Shown one piece after another: positions 1 through 5,414 of a stretch of DNA of 7,619 nt. The position numbers and the translations under genes were made by a program. Each line of letters starts with the position of its first letter. Positions within the stretch are counted from its first letter, which is position 1. The stretch is from an uncultured Lachnospiraceae bacterium (lineage in GTDB: Bacteria > Bacillota > Clostridia > Lachnospirales > Lachnospiraceae): the NCBI GenBank assembly GCA_902797565.1, contig CADBTO010000019.1:1-7619 (forward strand), written 5' to 3'. The notes beneath the pieces were generated by a model. That model was not told the origin of the DNA. It made no database searches and saw only the letters and a list, made by a program, of their open reading frames with translations.

Positions 1-552
1 AAAGACGTGACAGCCGACGACCTCTTCGATAACCTGAAGTACTTCCTGGAACAGATCATGCCGGTATGTAACCAATATGACATTAAGATGGCGATCCATC
101 CGGACGATCCTGCGTGGAGCGTATTCGGCCTGCCCCGGATCATCATCAACAAAGAAAACATCCTGCGGATGATGCAGATGGTGGACGACGTGCATAACGG
201 CGTCACATTCTGCTCCGGTTCCTACGGCACAAACCAGCAGAACGACCTGCCGGATATGATCCGCTCCCTGAAGGGCAGAATCCACTTCGCGCACGTCCGG
301 AACCTAAAGTTCAACGCGCCGGACGATTTTGAAGAGGCTGCGCACCTTTCCAGCGACGGCTCCTTCGATATGTATGAGATCGTGAAGGCACTCTATGAGA
401 TCGGCTTCGATGGCCCGATCCGTCCGGACCACGGCCGTATGATCTGGGGCGAGAAAGCAATGCCCGGCTATGGCCTTTATGACCGCGCCCTGGGTGCCGC
501 ATACATTAACGGGCTCTGGGAAGCAATCGAAAAGAATGCGGCGCGGCAGTAG
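1..552 (+). CDS. uxuA: Mannonate dehydratase, C-terminal part (5'-truncated by window edge)
   Basis: The frame is open from base 1 and ends at TAG 550-552, giving 183 residues, about half of the usual 350-400 for this enzyme. The GTG at position 7 is not a start; the gene begins upstream of the window. UxuA dehydrates D-mannonate to 2-keto-3-deoxy-D-gluconate in the cytoplasm, using a divalent metal in a TIM-barrel fold. Family signatures visible here are the HPDDP stretch followed by FGLPRI, the CSGSYG segment, HVRN, and IRPDHGR near the C-terminus. These His, Asp and Cys positions are where the family binds metal and substrate. It is followed on the same strand, after 133 nt, by uxaC, which acts upstream in the same pathway, so the two are probably co-transcribed. 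No terminator with a T-run separates them. Identification is firm; the start is not in view. Confidence 0.96.
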   Translation, partial: KDVTADDLFDNLKYFLEQIMPVCNQYDIKMAIHPDDPAWSVFGLPRIIINKENILRMMQMVDDVHNGVTFCSGSYGTNQQNDLPDMIRSLKGRIHFAHVRNLKFNAPDDFEEAAHLSSDGSFDMYEIVKALYEIGFDGPIRPDHGRMIWGEKAMPGYGLYDRALGAAYINGLWEAIEKNAARQ

Positions 553-564
553 TCCCGACAGCCT

Positions 565-654
565 GGAACCTGGACCCTGATTCCGGAATCCTGAGTCTTG
601 ATTCCGGAATCCCGGTTCCTCGAACCTGGGTCTTGATTCCGGAATCGCGGTTCC
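565..654 (+). repeat. Palindromic repeat cluster between uxuA and uxaC (three GATTCCGGAATC copies)
   Basis: The perfect 12-bp palindrome GATTCCGGAATC occurs at 579-590, 600-611 and 635-646. GGAACC at 565-570 can pair with GGTTCC at 614-619, enclosing the first two palindromes, and GAACC at 622-626 can pair with GGTTC at 649-653, enclosing the third. The transcript could therefore fold into two consecutive hairpins between the two cistrons. No T-run follows either, so a terminator is unlikely; an mRNA-processing or stability role is an inference. The core resembles the arrays near 2213 and 3768. Confidence 0.8.
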
Positions 655-670
655 TAAATACAACATACAG

Positions 671-676
671 AAGGAG
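671..676 (+). promoter_or_regulatory. Ribosome binding site of uxaC
   Basis: AAGGAG lies 9 nt before the ATG at 686 and fixes that start. A second in-frame ATG three codons further in has worse spacing. Confidence 0.85.
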
Positions 677-685
677 TTCTTTATC

Positions 686-2086
686 ATGAAATTTATGGAT
701 CAGGAGTTCCTGCTCCAGAGCGAGACAGCCCGCCGACTCTTCCACGACGCTGCAGAGCACGAACCCATCATCGACTTCCACAACCATCTGAACCCGCAGG
801 AAATCCTGGAAGACCGGTGTTTTGACAATATCGCCGATGTCTGGCTGGGCGGCGACCATTATAAATGGCGTGCCATGCGCACAAACGGCGTTTCCGAAAA
901 CCTGATCACAGGAAATGGAGACCCATACGACAAATTCCTGGCCTGGGCGGATACCGTGCAAAACTGCATCGGAAACCCGCTCTACCACTGGACGCATCTG
1001 GAACTGCAGCGGTATTTCGGCATCGAAGAGCCGCTTTCCCTGCGCACGGCGGACAAAATCTGGAACGCCTGCAATGAAAAACTGCAGACCAGGGAGTTTT
1101 CCGTCCGGAACCTGCTTCGGATGCAGCACGTTTCCGTGCTTTGCACCACGGACGATCCGGCAGATGACCTGCATTTCCACAAGGCTCTGGCCCGGGAAGA
1201 ACTTGGCTTTTCCGTTCTGCCATCCTTCCGTCCGGAAAAAGCGCTGGGTATCGAAAAAGAAGGTTTTACGGAATACCTTGAAAAACTCGGCAGCGTGTCT
1301 GATACAGATATCTCCAGCGTTTCCGGCGTCCTGGAAGCACTCCGAAAACGTCTGGTGTATTTCACGGAAACCGGCTGCCGCGTCACAGACCACAGCCTGG
1401 AAAGCGCCTTTTATATCCCTGCGGAAGCTTCGGAAGTTGAAGCAATCTTCCAGAAAGCACGGCGCAAGGAACCTGTCAGCGAAACCGATGCCGGAAAATA
1501 CCGGGGCTTTTTGCTCCGCGAACTCGGCAGGGAATATGCGCGGCTCGGGCTGGTCATGCAGCTGCATATCGGTGCCCTGCGGAATAATTCCCGCCGCTTC
1601 TTTGAAAAGCTTGGACCGGATACCGGATTCGACGGCGAAGCCGACTTCGCGTATGCACCGCAGCTTTCCGCGCTGCTCAGTGCGATGGATGAAACCGAAG
1701 AACTCCCGCGCACCATCCTCTACTGCCTGAATTCCAAAGATCTGGATATGCTCGCCGTGATGGCCGGCTGCTTCCAGTCCAACGAACAGGGCATCCGCGG
1801 AAAAATCCAGCTGGGAAGTGCCTGGTGGTTCCTGGATCACAAACGCGGCATGGAACAACAGCTCCAGAGCCTCTCGGATGTGGGCCTCATCTCCACCTTC
1901 ATTGGCATGCTGACCGATTCCCGGAGTTTCCTCTCCTTTCCGCGCCACGAGTATTTCCGCCGGATTCTCTGCAACAAAATCGGCAGCTGGATCGAAAACG
2001 GCGAGTATCCCGATGACGCCGCCTATCTGGACAAACTGGTTCGCGGCATCTGCAGCAAAAATGCCGCCGCATATTTTGGTTTTTGA
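686..2086 (+). CDS. uxaC: Glucuronate (uronate) isomerase
   Basis: A complete protein of 466 residues, the normal length for UxaC. It interconverts D-glucuronate and D-fructuronate (and D-galacturonate and D-tagaturonate) in the cytoplasm, the first step of hexuronate use. It belongs to the amidohydrolase-like metal-dependent TIM-barrel superfamily. The metal-binding HNHL motif sits at residues 32-35 after PIIDF. Other family landmarks are the WRAMRTNG segment, CTTDDP near residue 153, QLHIGALRNN around residues 291-300, and GSAWWF followed by a GM..Q segment in the C-terminal third. The ATG at 686 is preceded by a well-placed AAGGAG. The gene follows uxuA on the same strand and ends 36 nt before a strong intrinsic terminator, so it is probably the last gene of a hexuronate operon. 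The fructuronate reductase that would link the two enzymes is not in view. Confidence 0.97.
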   Translation: MKFMDQEFLLQSETARRLFHDAAEHEPIIDFHNHLNPQEILEDRCFDNIADVWLGGDHYKWRAMRTNGVSENLITGNGDPYDKFLAWADTVQNCIGNPLYHWTHLELQRYFGIEEPLSLRTADKIWNACNEKLQTREFSVRNLLRMQHVSVLCTTDDPADDLHFHKALAREELGFSVLPSFRPEKALGIEKEGFTEYLEKLGSVSDTDISSVSGVLEALRKRLVYFTETGCRVTDHSLESAFYIPAEASEVEAIFQKARRKEPVSETDAGKYRGFLLRELGREYARLGLVMQLHIGALRNNSRRFFEKLGPDTGFDGEADFAYAPQLSALLSAMDETEELPRTILYCLNSKDLDMLAVMAGCFQSNEQGIRGKIQLGSAWWFLDHKRGMEQQLQSLSDVGLISTFIGMLTDSRSFLSFPRHEYFRRILCNKIGSWIENGEYPDDAAYLDKLVRGICSKNAAAYFGF

Positions 2087-2122
2087 ACAAATCATTACCG
2101 GTAAAATCGACCGGCAGCTCAT

Positions 2123-2163
2123 AACCGGGCAGGGAAGCACAGCGTTTCCCTGCCCGGTTTTTT
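2123..2163 (+). terminator. Rho-independent terminator of the uxuA-uxaC unit
   Basis: A perfect 14-bp stem (AACCGGGCAGGGAA at 2123-2136 with its complement at 2146-2159) encloses a 9-nt loop and runs straight into T6 at 2158-2163. It lies 36 nt after the uxaC stop. No A-tract precedes it, so it works on the + strand only. Confidence 0.95.
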
Positions 2164-2212
2164 GAATACGCCAACACAGCCCTGGCAGGCGGGCAGGAGG
2201 ATTCGCAGGCCC

Positions 2213-2374
2213 CCTGCTCGATTACACATGGACTCCGGAATCCGCGGTTCCCTACGCGATGCACATGGGCTCCGGAATCCGCGATTCCTGCTCGATGCAC
2301 ATGGACTCCGGAATCCGCAGTTCCTGCTCGATGCACATGGGCTCCGGAATCCGCGGTTCCCTGCTCGATTGCAT
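2213..2374 (+). repeat. 36-bp tandem repeat array upstream of hicA
   Basis: Four full units begin at 2213, 2251, 2287 and 2323 (38, 36, 36 and 37 bp), and a partial fifth begins at 2360. Each starts CCTGCTCGAT or close to it, passes through CACATGG and ends CTCCGGAATCCGC plus a short variable tail. The copies are contiguous, with no unique spacers. Within a unit, GGAATC and the following GATTCC/GGTTCC form a small inverted repeat; it is perfect in the second copy, with CGC as loop. The array lies between the uxaC terminator and the hicA promoter; the partial fifth unit ends about 14 bp before the -35 box. Because 36 is a multiple of three, several frames stay open through it, but none looks like a gene. 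Confidence 0.9.
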
Positions 2375-2387
2375 TTTCAAAATCCAC

Positions 2388-2416
2388 TTGACAATACGGA
2401 AAGAATATGCAAGAAT
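2388..2416 (+). promoter_or_regulatory. Promoter of hicAB
   Basis: A consensus -35 TTGACA at 2388-2393 is followed, after 17 bp, by AAGAAT at 2411-2416 as a -10, with a TG at 2408-2409 that makes it an extended -10. Transcription would start near 2423, about 20 nt before the TTG start codon. TTGCAT (2369-2374) and ATGCAA (2407-2412) form an inverted repeat bracketing the promoter and could be part of the autoregulatory HicB/HicAB operator; this last point is inference. Confidence 0.72.
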
Positions 2417-2430
2417 GGAGAAACAAGATC

Positions 2431-2438
2431 AAAGGAGG
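2431..2438 (+). promoter_or_regulatory. Ribosome binding site that sets the TTG start of hicA
   Basis: AAAGGAGG lies 7 nt before TTG 2446-2448. The only upstream in-frame ATG (2407) overlaps the -10 box and so is unlikely to be on the mRNA, which makes the TTG the best start. Confidence 0.82.
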
Positions 2439-2445
2439 CTCCGTA

Positions 2446-2631
2446 TTGAAATATTCAGAACTTACAAAAAAACTCAAGAAAGCTGGATGCAGGCTATTAG
2501 AACATGGCGCAAACCATGACAAATGGTATAGTCCGGTATCTGGAAATATATTCCGGGTTCCCCGGCATCCAAGCCAGGATGTGAAATCCGGTATAGCCAG
2601 CGCAATTATGAAGCAAGCCGGAATCCAGTAG
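2446..2631 (+). CDS. hicA: HicA family toxin (mRNA interferase), TTG start
   Basis: A 61-residue protein, the usual size for HicA, a ribosome-independent mRNA-cleaving toxin with a double-stranded-RNA-binding-like fold. The sequence follows the family order: KYSELTKKLKKAG helix (2-14), the HGANHDKW segment (20-27) with the likely catalytic His24, a beta turn around SPVSGN, VPRHPSQDVK (38-47), then the IASAIMKQAGI helix. The start is taken as TTG 2446 from the strong upstream AAAGGAGG; reading from ATG 2407 would add 13 non-family residues encoded inside the promoter. It is followed 44 nt later by hicB, the standard toxin-first order. All expected motifs are present and nothing indicates inactivation. 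Family assignment is firm; activity is inferred. Confidence 0.93.
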   Translation: MKYSELTKKLKKAGCRLLEHGANHDKWYSPVSGNIFRVPRHPSQDVKSGIASAIMKQAGIQ

Positions 2632-2660
2632 GTGGGTACAAAAACCTTGGATACAAAACT

Positions 2661-2666
2661 AGGAGG
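2661..2666 (+). promoter_or_regulatory. Ribosome binding site of hicB
   Basis: AGGAGG lies 9 nt before the ATG at 2676. The 44-nt gap between hicA and hicB also has a direct repeat TACAAAA at 2637-2643 and 2652-2658; no convincing separate hicB promoter is visible. Confidence 0.85.
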
Positions 2667-2675
2667 AACCTGATT

Positions 2676-3077
2676 ATGGCACAATATGTATATCCCGCAA
2701 TTTTTCATCCTGAAAAAGAAGATGGCGGTTTTTCCATCTTCTTCCCGGATTTCTCAAACACCTTTTCTCAAGGTGAAGATATGTCAGATGGGATGTCAAT
2801 GGCAAACGATGCCCTTTCATTTACTTTATACGATTACGAGAAAGAGAATCTTCCAACACCCATCCCCACACCCCTTGAAAACATCCGTCTTGACGGAGAT
2901 GACTTCGCCGTCTATATTTTTGCGGATACAGCCGCATACCACAGGAAATTCGACCAGACATTCGTCACCCAGACGGTTTCCATCCCGCAGTGGCTAAGCG
3001 ATGAAGCCACGAAAGCAAATATCAACTTCTCGCAGCTTCTCCAGAATGCCTTGAAACTCCAGCTGGATCTCGTATAA
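2676..3077 (+). CDS. hicB: HicB family antitoxin with C-terminal ribbon-helix-helix DNA-binding domain
   Basis: A 133-residue protein. The N-terminal part (about 1-75) has the partial RNase H-like HicB fold: YPAIFHPEKEDGGFSIFFPDF near the start, then a segment ending in DALSFTL. HicB proteins bind and neutralise HicA through this domain. The C-terminal part (about 98-130, from TQTVSIPQWL through NFSQLLQNALKLQL) reads as an Arc/MetJ-like ribbon-helix-helix domain, the type used to bind DNA as a dimer and repress the operon. It is the second gene after hicA on the same strand, and a clear RBS supports the ATG. Expected behaviour is autoregulation of the promoter at 2388-2416 through HicB alone or the HicAB complex; this comes from family knowledge and is not shown here. 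The protein is full length. Confidence 0.93.
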   Translation: MAQYVYPAIFHPEKEDGGFSIFFPDFSNTFSQGEDMSDGMSMANDALSFTLYDYEKENLPTPIPTPLENIRLDGDDFAVYIFADTAAYHRKFDQTFVTQTVSIPQWLSDEATKANINFSQLLQNALKLQLDLV

Positions 3078-3108
3078 ATCCCATATCCATCTCCGAAGTT
3101 TCTTCCCG

Positions 3109-3128
3109 GTATTTCTTGCTGGAAATAC
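3109..3128 (+). repeat. Inverted repeat downstream of hicB
   Basis: GTATTTC at 3109-3115 and GAAATAC at 3122-3128 form a perfect 7-bp stem around a 6-nt loop, 31 nt after the hicB stop. No T-run follows, so it may be a 3'-end stabilising hairpin rather than a terminator. Confidence 0.55.
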
Positions 3129-3160
3129 AAGAAACGGGAGATGCAAATCCACCCCGTCGC

Positions 3161-3200
3161 ACAAGAAATGCCCGGCGGCTTGTCCGGGCACTTCTCTTGT
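3161..3200 (+). terminator. Candidate hicAB terminator or 3' hairpin (weak U-tract)
   Basis: A two-part stem: ACAAGA (3161-3166) with TCTTGT (3195-3200), and TGCCCGG (3169-3175) with CCGGGCA (3184-3190), around an 8-nt loop. It is strong in base pairing but followed by mixed sequence rather than a run of T, so intrinsic termination is uncertain. It lies between hicB and the XRE gene's own promoter, which is where a terminator would be expected. The rest of 3078-3287 shows nothing I can name. Confidence 0.5.
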
Positions 3201-3287
3201 ATCTTCTGATAATCCGTTTTCTCGAATCCCCCCGCCCCACGCATCCACACTGTATCATATTTTTTCTGCCTTTTTCCCAAAAAAACC

Positions 3288-3319
3288 TTGACATCCAAAT
3301 CAATCTTGTATATATTGAT
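3288..3319 (+). promoter_or_regulatory. Promoter and candidate operator of the XRE regulator gene
   Basis: The -35 TTGACA (3288-3293), a 17-bp spacer and TATATT (3311-3316) make a near-consensus sigma-70-type promoter. An inverted repeat ATCAAT (3299-3304) / ATTGAT (3314-3319), with a 9-bp gap, lies across the spacer and the -10 box. This is a typical place for an autorepressor to bind, so the site is a candidate operator for the XRE protein encoded just downstream; that link is inference. Confidence 0.78.
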
Positions 3320-3330
3320 AGATAATCCGT

Positions 3331-3358
3331 GAAAACGTAATGTCTTCACTTCGTTTTC
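3331..3358 (+). promoter_or_regulatory. Leader hairpin before the XRE regulator gene
   Basis: GAAAACG (3331-3337) and CGTTTTC (3352-3358) form a perfect 7-bp stem with a 14-nt loop in the expected 5' untranslated region, ending 36 nt before the start codon. No function can be assigned from sequence. Confidence 0.45.
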
Positions 3359-3394
3359 CACCATATGCAAGCAATTACGAAAAAAGGTGACCAA

Positions 3395-3748
3395 ATGATT
3401 ATCAGTGAACGAATCTTCAAACTCCTCAAGGAAAAACATATGTCCCAGAAGCAGTTTGCGCTGCAGACCGGGATCACGCAAAGCTCGATCAGCGATTGGA
3501 AGCGCAAGAAAACGAACCCGAATGCAGAAAAGATCATGATCATCTGTGATGCGCTCGAGATCACACCGATGGAACTTCTCCAGGATTCCCCCCGCCTCGG
3601 CGGAAACGAAAACATCGCATACACCGTCGTCAGCAGGGGCACCGATGAATATGAAGCCGTTGAAGCCATGCGGAAGATGCCCCCGGCATACAAGAAACGC
3701 CTCCTCGGCTATGCCGAAGCGCTGCATGACCGCCTGAACGAAGCATAA
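3395..3748 (+). CDS. XRE-family helix-turn-helix transcriptional regulator
   Basis: A 117-residue protein when started at ATG 3395, which is preceded by AAGGTGA ending 4 nt upstream; an in-frame ATG ten codons earlier (3365) has no ribosome binding site. Residues 4-62 form a Cro/C1-type HTH domain: the first helix carries RIFKLLKEKHMS, the scaffold and recognition helices lie around QKQFALQTG and QSSISDWKRKK (about 18-39), and a PNAEKI segment leads into the last helices ending ITPMELL. The remaining tail (about 65-117, including EAVEAMRKMPPAYKKRLLGYAE) is helical and charged; similar tails in small XRE proteins may serve dimerisation. It has its own promoter, so it is probably not simply the third gene of a hicAB operon. 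Autoregulation through the inverted repeat at 3299-3319 is plausible. Its targets are unknown. Confidence 0.9.
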   Translation: MIISERIFKLLKEKHMSQKQFALQTGITQSSISDWKRKKTNPNAEKIMIICDALEITPMELLQDSPRLGGNENIAYTVVSRGTDEYEAVEAMRKMPPAYKKRLLGYAEALHDRLNEA

Positions 3749-3767
3749 TCAAACAGCTGCTTTTCCT

Positions 3768-3916
3768 GCTGCACGCAGTCCCGGAAGCCGGCTGTCCCGC
3801 TGCGTGGCTCGCAGCCCCGGAAGCCGGCCACCCCGCTGCACTTCACGCGCAATCCCCGGAAGCCGGATGCCCCGCTGCGCGCAGTCACGGAAGCCGGCTG
3901 CACCGCTGCTCGTGCC
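3768..3916 (+). repeat. Degenerate GC-rich tandem repeat array between convergent genes
   Basis: Units begin with GCTGC at 3768, 3799, 3835 and 3874 (31, 36, 39 and 31 bp), with a partial fifth at 3905. Each contains CGGAAGCCGG (3782-3791, 3818-3827, 3857-3866, 3888-3897). Most units are bracketed by GCAG/CTGC or, in the third, GCGCA/TGCGC inverted repeats, so each can fold by itself. The array fills almost the whole gap between the XRE gene and the convergent FAD dehydrogenase gene. The CCGGAAGCC core recalls CCGGAATCC in the arrays at 565 and 2213. Confidence 0.82.
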
Positions 3917-3923
3917 TTTTTTT
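3886..3923 (+). terminator. Terminator-like hairpin formed by the last repeat unit
   Basis: The stem CACG-AGC-CGG pairs with CCG-GCT-CGTG (3886-3897 with 3903-3914), with one 2-nt bulge on each side and a 5-nt loop, then CC and a T7 run at 3917-3923. It would end + strand transcription from the XRE gene just at the stop codon of the convergent gene. The bulges lower confidence. Confidence 0.5.
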
Positions 3924-5327
3924 CTATGCGCCCATGTTTCCCGCAATCTCCCGTGCCACAAAGACCCCGCTTGCGGAAGCATGGGAGAGGGAATGTGTGA
4001 CGCCGCTCCCGTCCCCGATAATATACAATCCCGGAATCTTTGTCTCAAGCCGTTCGGAAAGCTTCACCTGCATATTGTAGAACTTGACTTCCACTCCATA
4101 CAGCAGCGTGTCATCATTCGCCGTTCCCGGCGCAATTTTATCTAAAGCATAAATCATTTCGATAATTCCGTCAAGAATCCGTTTCGGCAGTACCAGGGAA
4201 AGGTCACCCGGTTCCGCAGAAAGTGTCGGCAGCACGAAATTTTCCTGAATGCGCTTCTTTGTACTCCTTCGCCCCCGCACAAGATCCCCGAACCGCTGGA
4301 CAATCACCCCGCCCCCAAGCATATTGGAAAGCCGCGCAATGCTCTCCCCATAACCATTGCTATCCTTGAACGGCTCCGAGAAATGCTTCGACACCAGCAG
4401 TGCGAAATTTGTATTCTCTGTCTGTTTTTCCGGATCTTCAAAACTATGCCCGTTGACCGTAACGATCCCATTCGTATTCTCCGTCACAACACTGCCCTTC
4501 GGGTTCATACAGAATGTCCGCACCTTGTCTTCAAATTTCTCTGTTCTGTAAATAATCTTGCTTTCATACAGTTCATCTGTCAAGTGTGAGAACAACGCCG
4601 CCGGAAGTTCCACCCGGACACCAATATCCACCCGGTTCGATTCCGTCGGAATCTCCAGTTCCCGGCAAATCTTCTCCATCCATTTGCTTCCAATCCGTCC
4701 GACTGAGACAATGCACTTCCTGCAAAAATATGCTATCCCGTCAGAAAAGACTTTGAACCCTCCCCCGGACACCCCATCAGCTGCCGCAGCGCGTTCAATC
4801 CGCTCGATCGGCGTATCAAAGAAAAAGTCCACCCGATCCTTCAGTTTCTGGTACAGATTCCCCAGCACAATATAATTCTTGTCCGTTCCAAGATGCCGGA
4901 CTGAAGCATCCAGAAGCTGCAGTTTGTTCTGCATACAGGTTTTCTTGAGCGAAGTATTCGCCGTTGAATACAGCCGCGTGCCCTCGCCCCCGTTTTCCAT
5001 ATTGATGCAGTCCACATACTCCATCAGCGCAGTCGCTTTGTCCCTTCCTATATACTGATACAGCGTCCCGCCGAAATCATTGGTGATATTGTACTTTCCG
5101 TCCGAAAACGCGCCTGCCCCGCCAAAGCCGCTCATAATCGAACATACCTTGCATCCCACACACCCTGTTACCTTCTCCCCGTCAATCGGGCAGGAACGCT
5201 GTTCGAGTTTATGCCCCGCCTCGAATACTGCCACGGAAACCTGCGGACATCGTTCCAATAGTTCATACGCCGCATAAATTCCTCCCGGTCCCGCCCCGAT
5301 AATGATCACATCATAGTTTTTCATCAT
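3924..5327 (-). CDS. FAD-dependent dehydrogenase/oxidoreductase of the COG2509 type
   Basis: A 467-residue protein, probably cytosolic, with no signal peptide. The N-terminus has a Rossmann dinucleotide-binding motif: YDVIII then GAGPGG at 11-16, with an acidic residue (E36) at the end of the second strand as expected for FAD ribose binding. Residues 46-62 carry four cysteines (C46, C56, C59, C62; CP...C..C..C), followed by GFGGAGAFSDGK (67-78), a signature of this uncharacterised family. The cysteine spacing would suit a metal or Fe-S site, but that is inference. The C-terminal segment PGLYIIGDGSG (432-442), followed by SLSHASASG, is the second FAD-contacting motif of such flavoproteins. The start is one of two adjacent ATGs (5327 or 5324), with AAAGGAG at 5334-5340 favouring the first. 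It lies 124 nt downstream of the AAA-ATPase-like gene on the same strand and could be read through from it or from its own promoter. The substrate is unknown. Confidence 0.88.
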   Translation of the reverse strand: MMKNYDVIIIGAGPGGIYAAYELLERCPQVSVAVFEAGHKLEQRSCPIDGEKVTGCVGCKVCSIMSGFGGAGAFSDGKYNITNDFGGTLYQYIGRDKATALMEYVDCINMENGGEGTRLYSTANTSLKKTCMQNKLQLLDASVRHLGTDKNYIVLGNLYQKLKDRVDFFFDTPIERIERAAAADGVSGGGFKVFSDGIAYFCRKCIVSVGRIGSKWMEKICRELEIPTESNRVDIGVRVELPAALFSHLTDELYESKIIYRTEKFEDKVRTFCMNPKGSVVTENTNGIVTVNGHSFEDPEKQTENTNFALLVSKHFSEPFKDSNGYGESIARLSNMLGGGVIVQRFGDLVRGRRSTKKRIQENFVLPTLSAEPGDLSLVLPKRILDGIIEMIYALDKIAPGTANDDTLLYGVEVKFYNMQVKLSERLETKIPGLYIIGDGSGVTHSLSHASASGVFVAREIAGNMGA

Positions 5328-5333
5328 TCAAAA

Positions 5334-5355
5334 CTCCTTTGTGTGCTTTCCACAC
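5334..5355 (-). promoter_or_regulatory. RBS and adjoining small hairpin of the FAD dehydrogenase gene
   Basis: On the minus strand AAAGGAG (5340-5334) lies 6 nt before ATG 5327. Immediately upstream, GTGTG/CACAC (5341-5355) forms a 5-bp stem with a 5-nt loop abutting the RBS. The RBS is clear; a regulatory role for the hairpin is speculative. Confidence 0.6.
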
Positions 5356-5414
5356 CCCAATGCACATTTCACACCGCCCTGTTCCAGATTCTCTATTTCA
5401 GCTTCTCTGGCTCT

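Noticed and set aside
2095..2104. TTACCGGTAA palindrome after uxaC as a regulator operator
   Set aside because: It is a single 10-bp palindrome after the last gene of the unit, not near a promoter; too short to support a call.
506..2140. A 544-codon open frame on the minus strand opposite uxaC
   Set aside because: uxaC on the + strand has full family motifs, normal length and an RBS. The antisense frame has no recognisable domain and arises from codon bias of the real gene.
2213..2374. CRISPR array, because of the 36-bp unit
   Set aside because: The units are contiguous and similar over their whole length, with no unique spacers, and no cas genes are present.
2162..2519. Open frames with a 12-residue repeat (SGIR-type) in the array upstream of hicA
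   Set aside because: The 36-bp unit length keeps several frames open on both strands at once, there is no RBS, and the frames run into the hicA promoter and gene out of frame.
2912..3727. A 271-codon minus-strand open frame spanning the hicB end to the XRE gene
   Set aside because: It runs antisense across two well-supported genes and their promoter, has no RBS that I can see and no recognisable motif.
3709..4048. Minus-strand frames with repeated AGFRDC-like segments
   Set aside because: They are translations of the GC-rich repeat array and the 3' end of the FAD dehydrogenase gene in the wrong frame.
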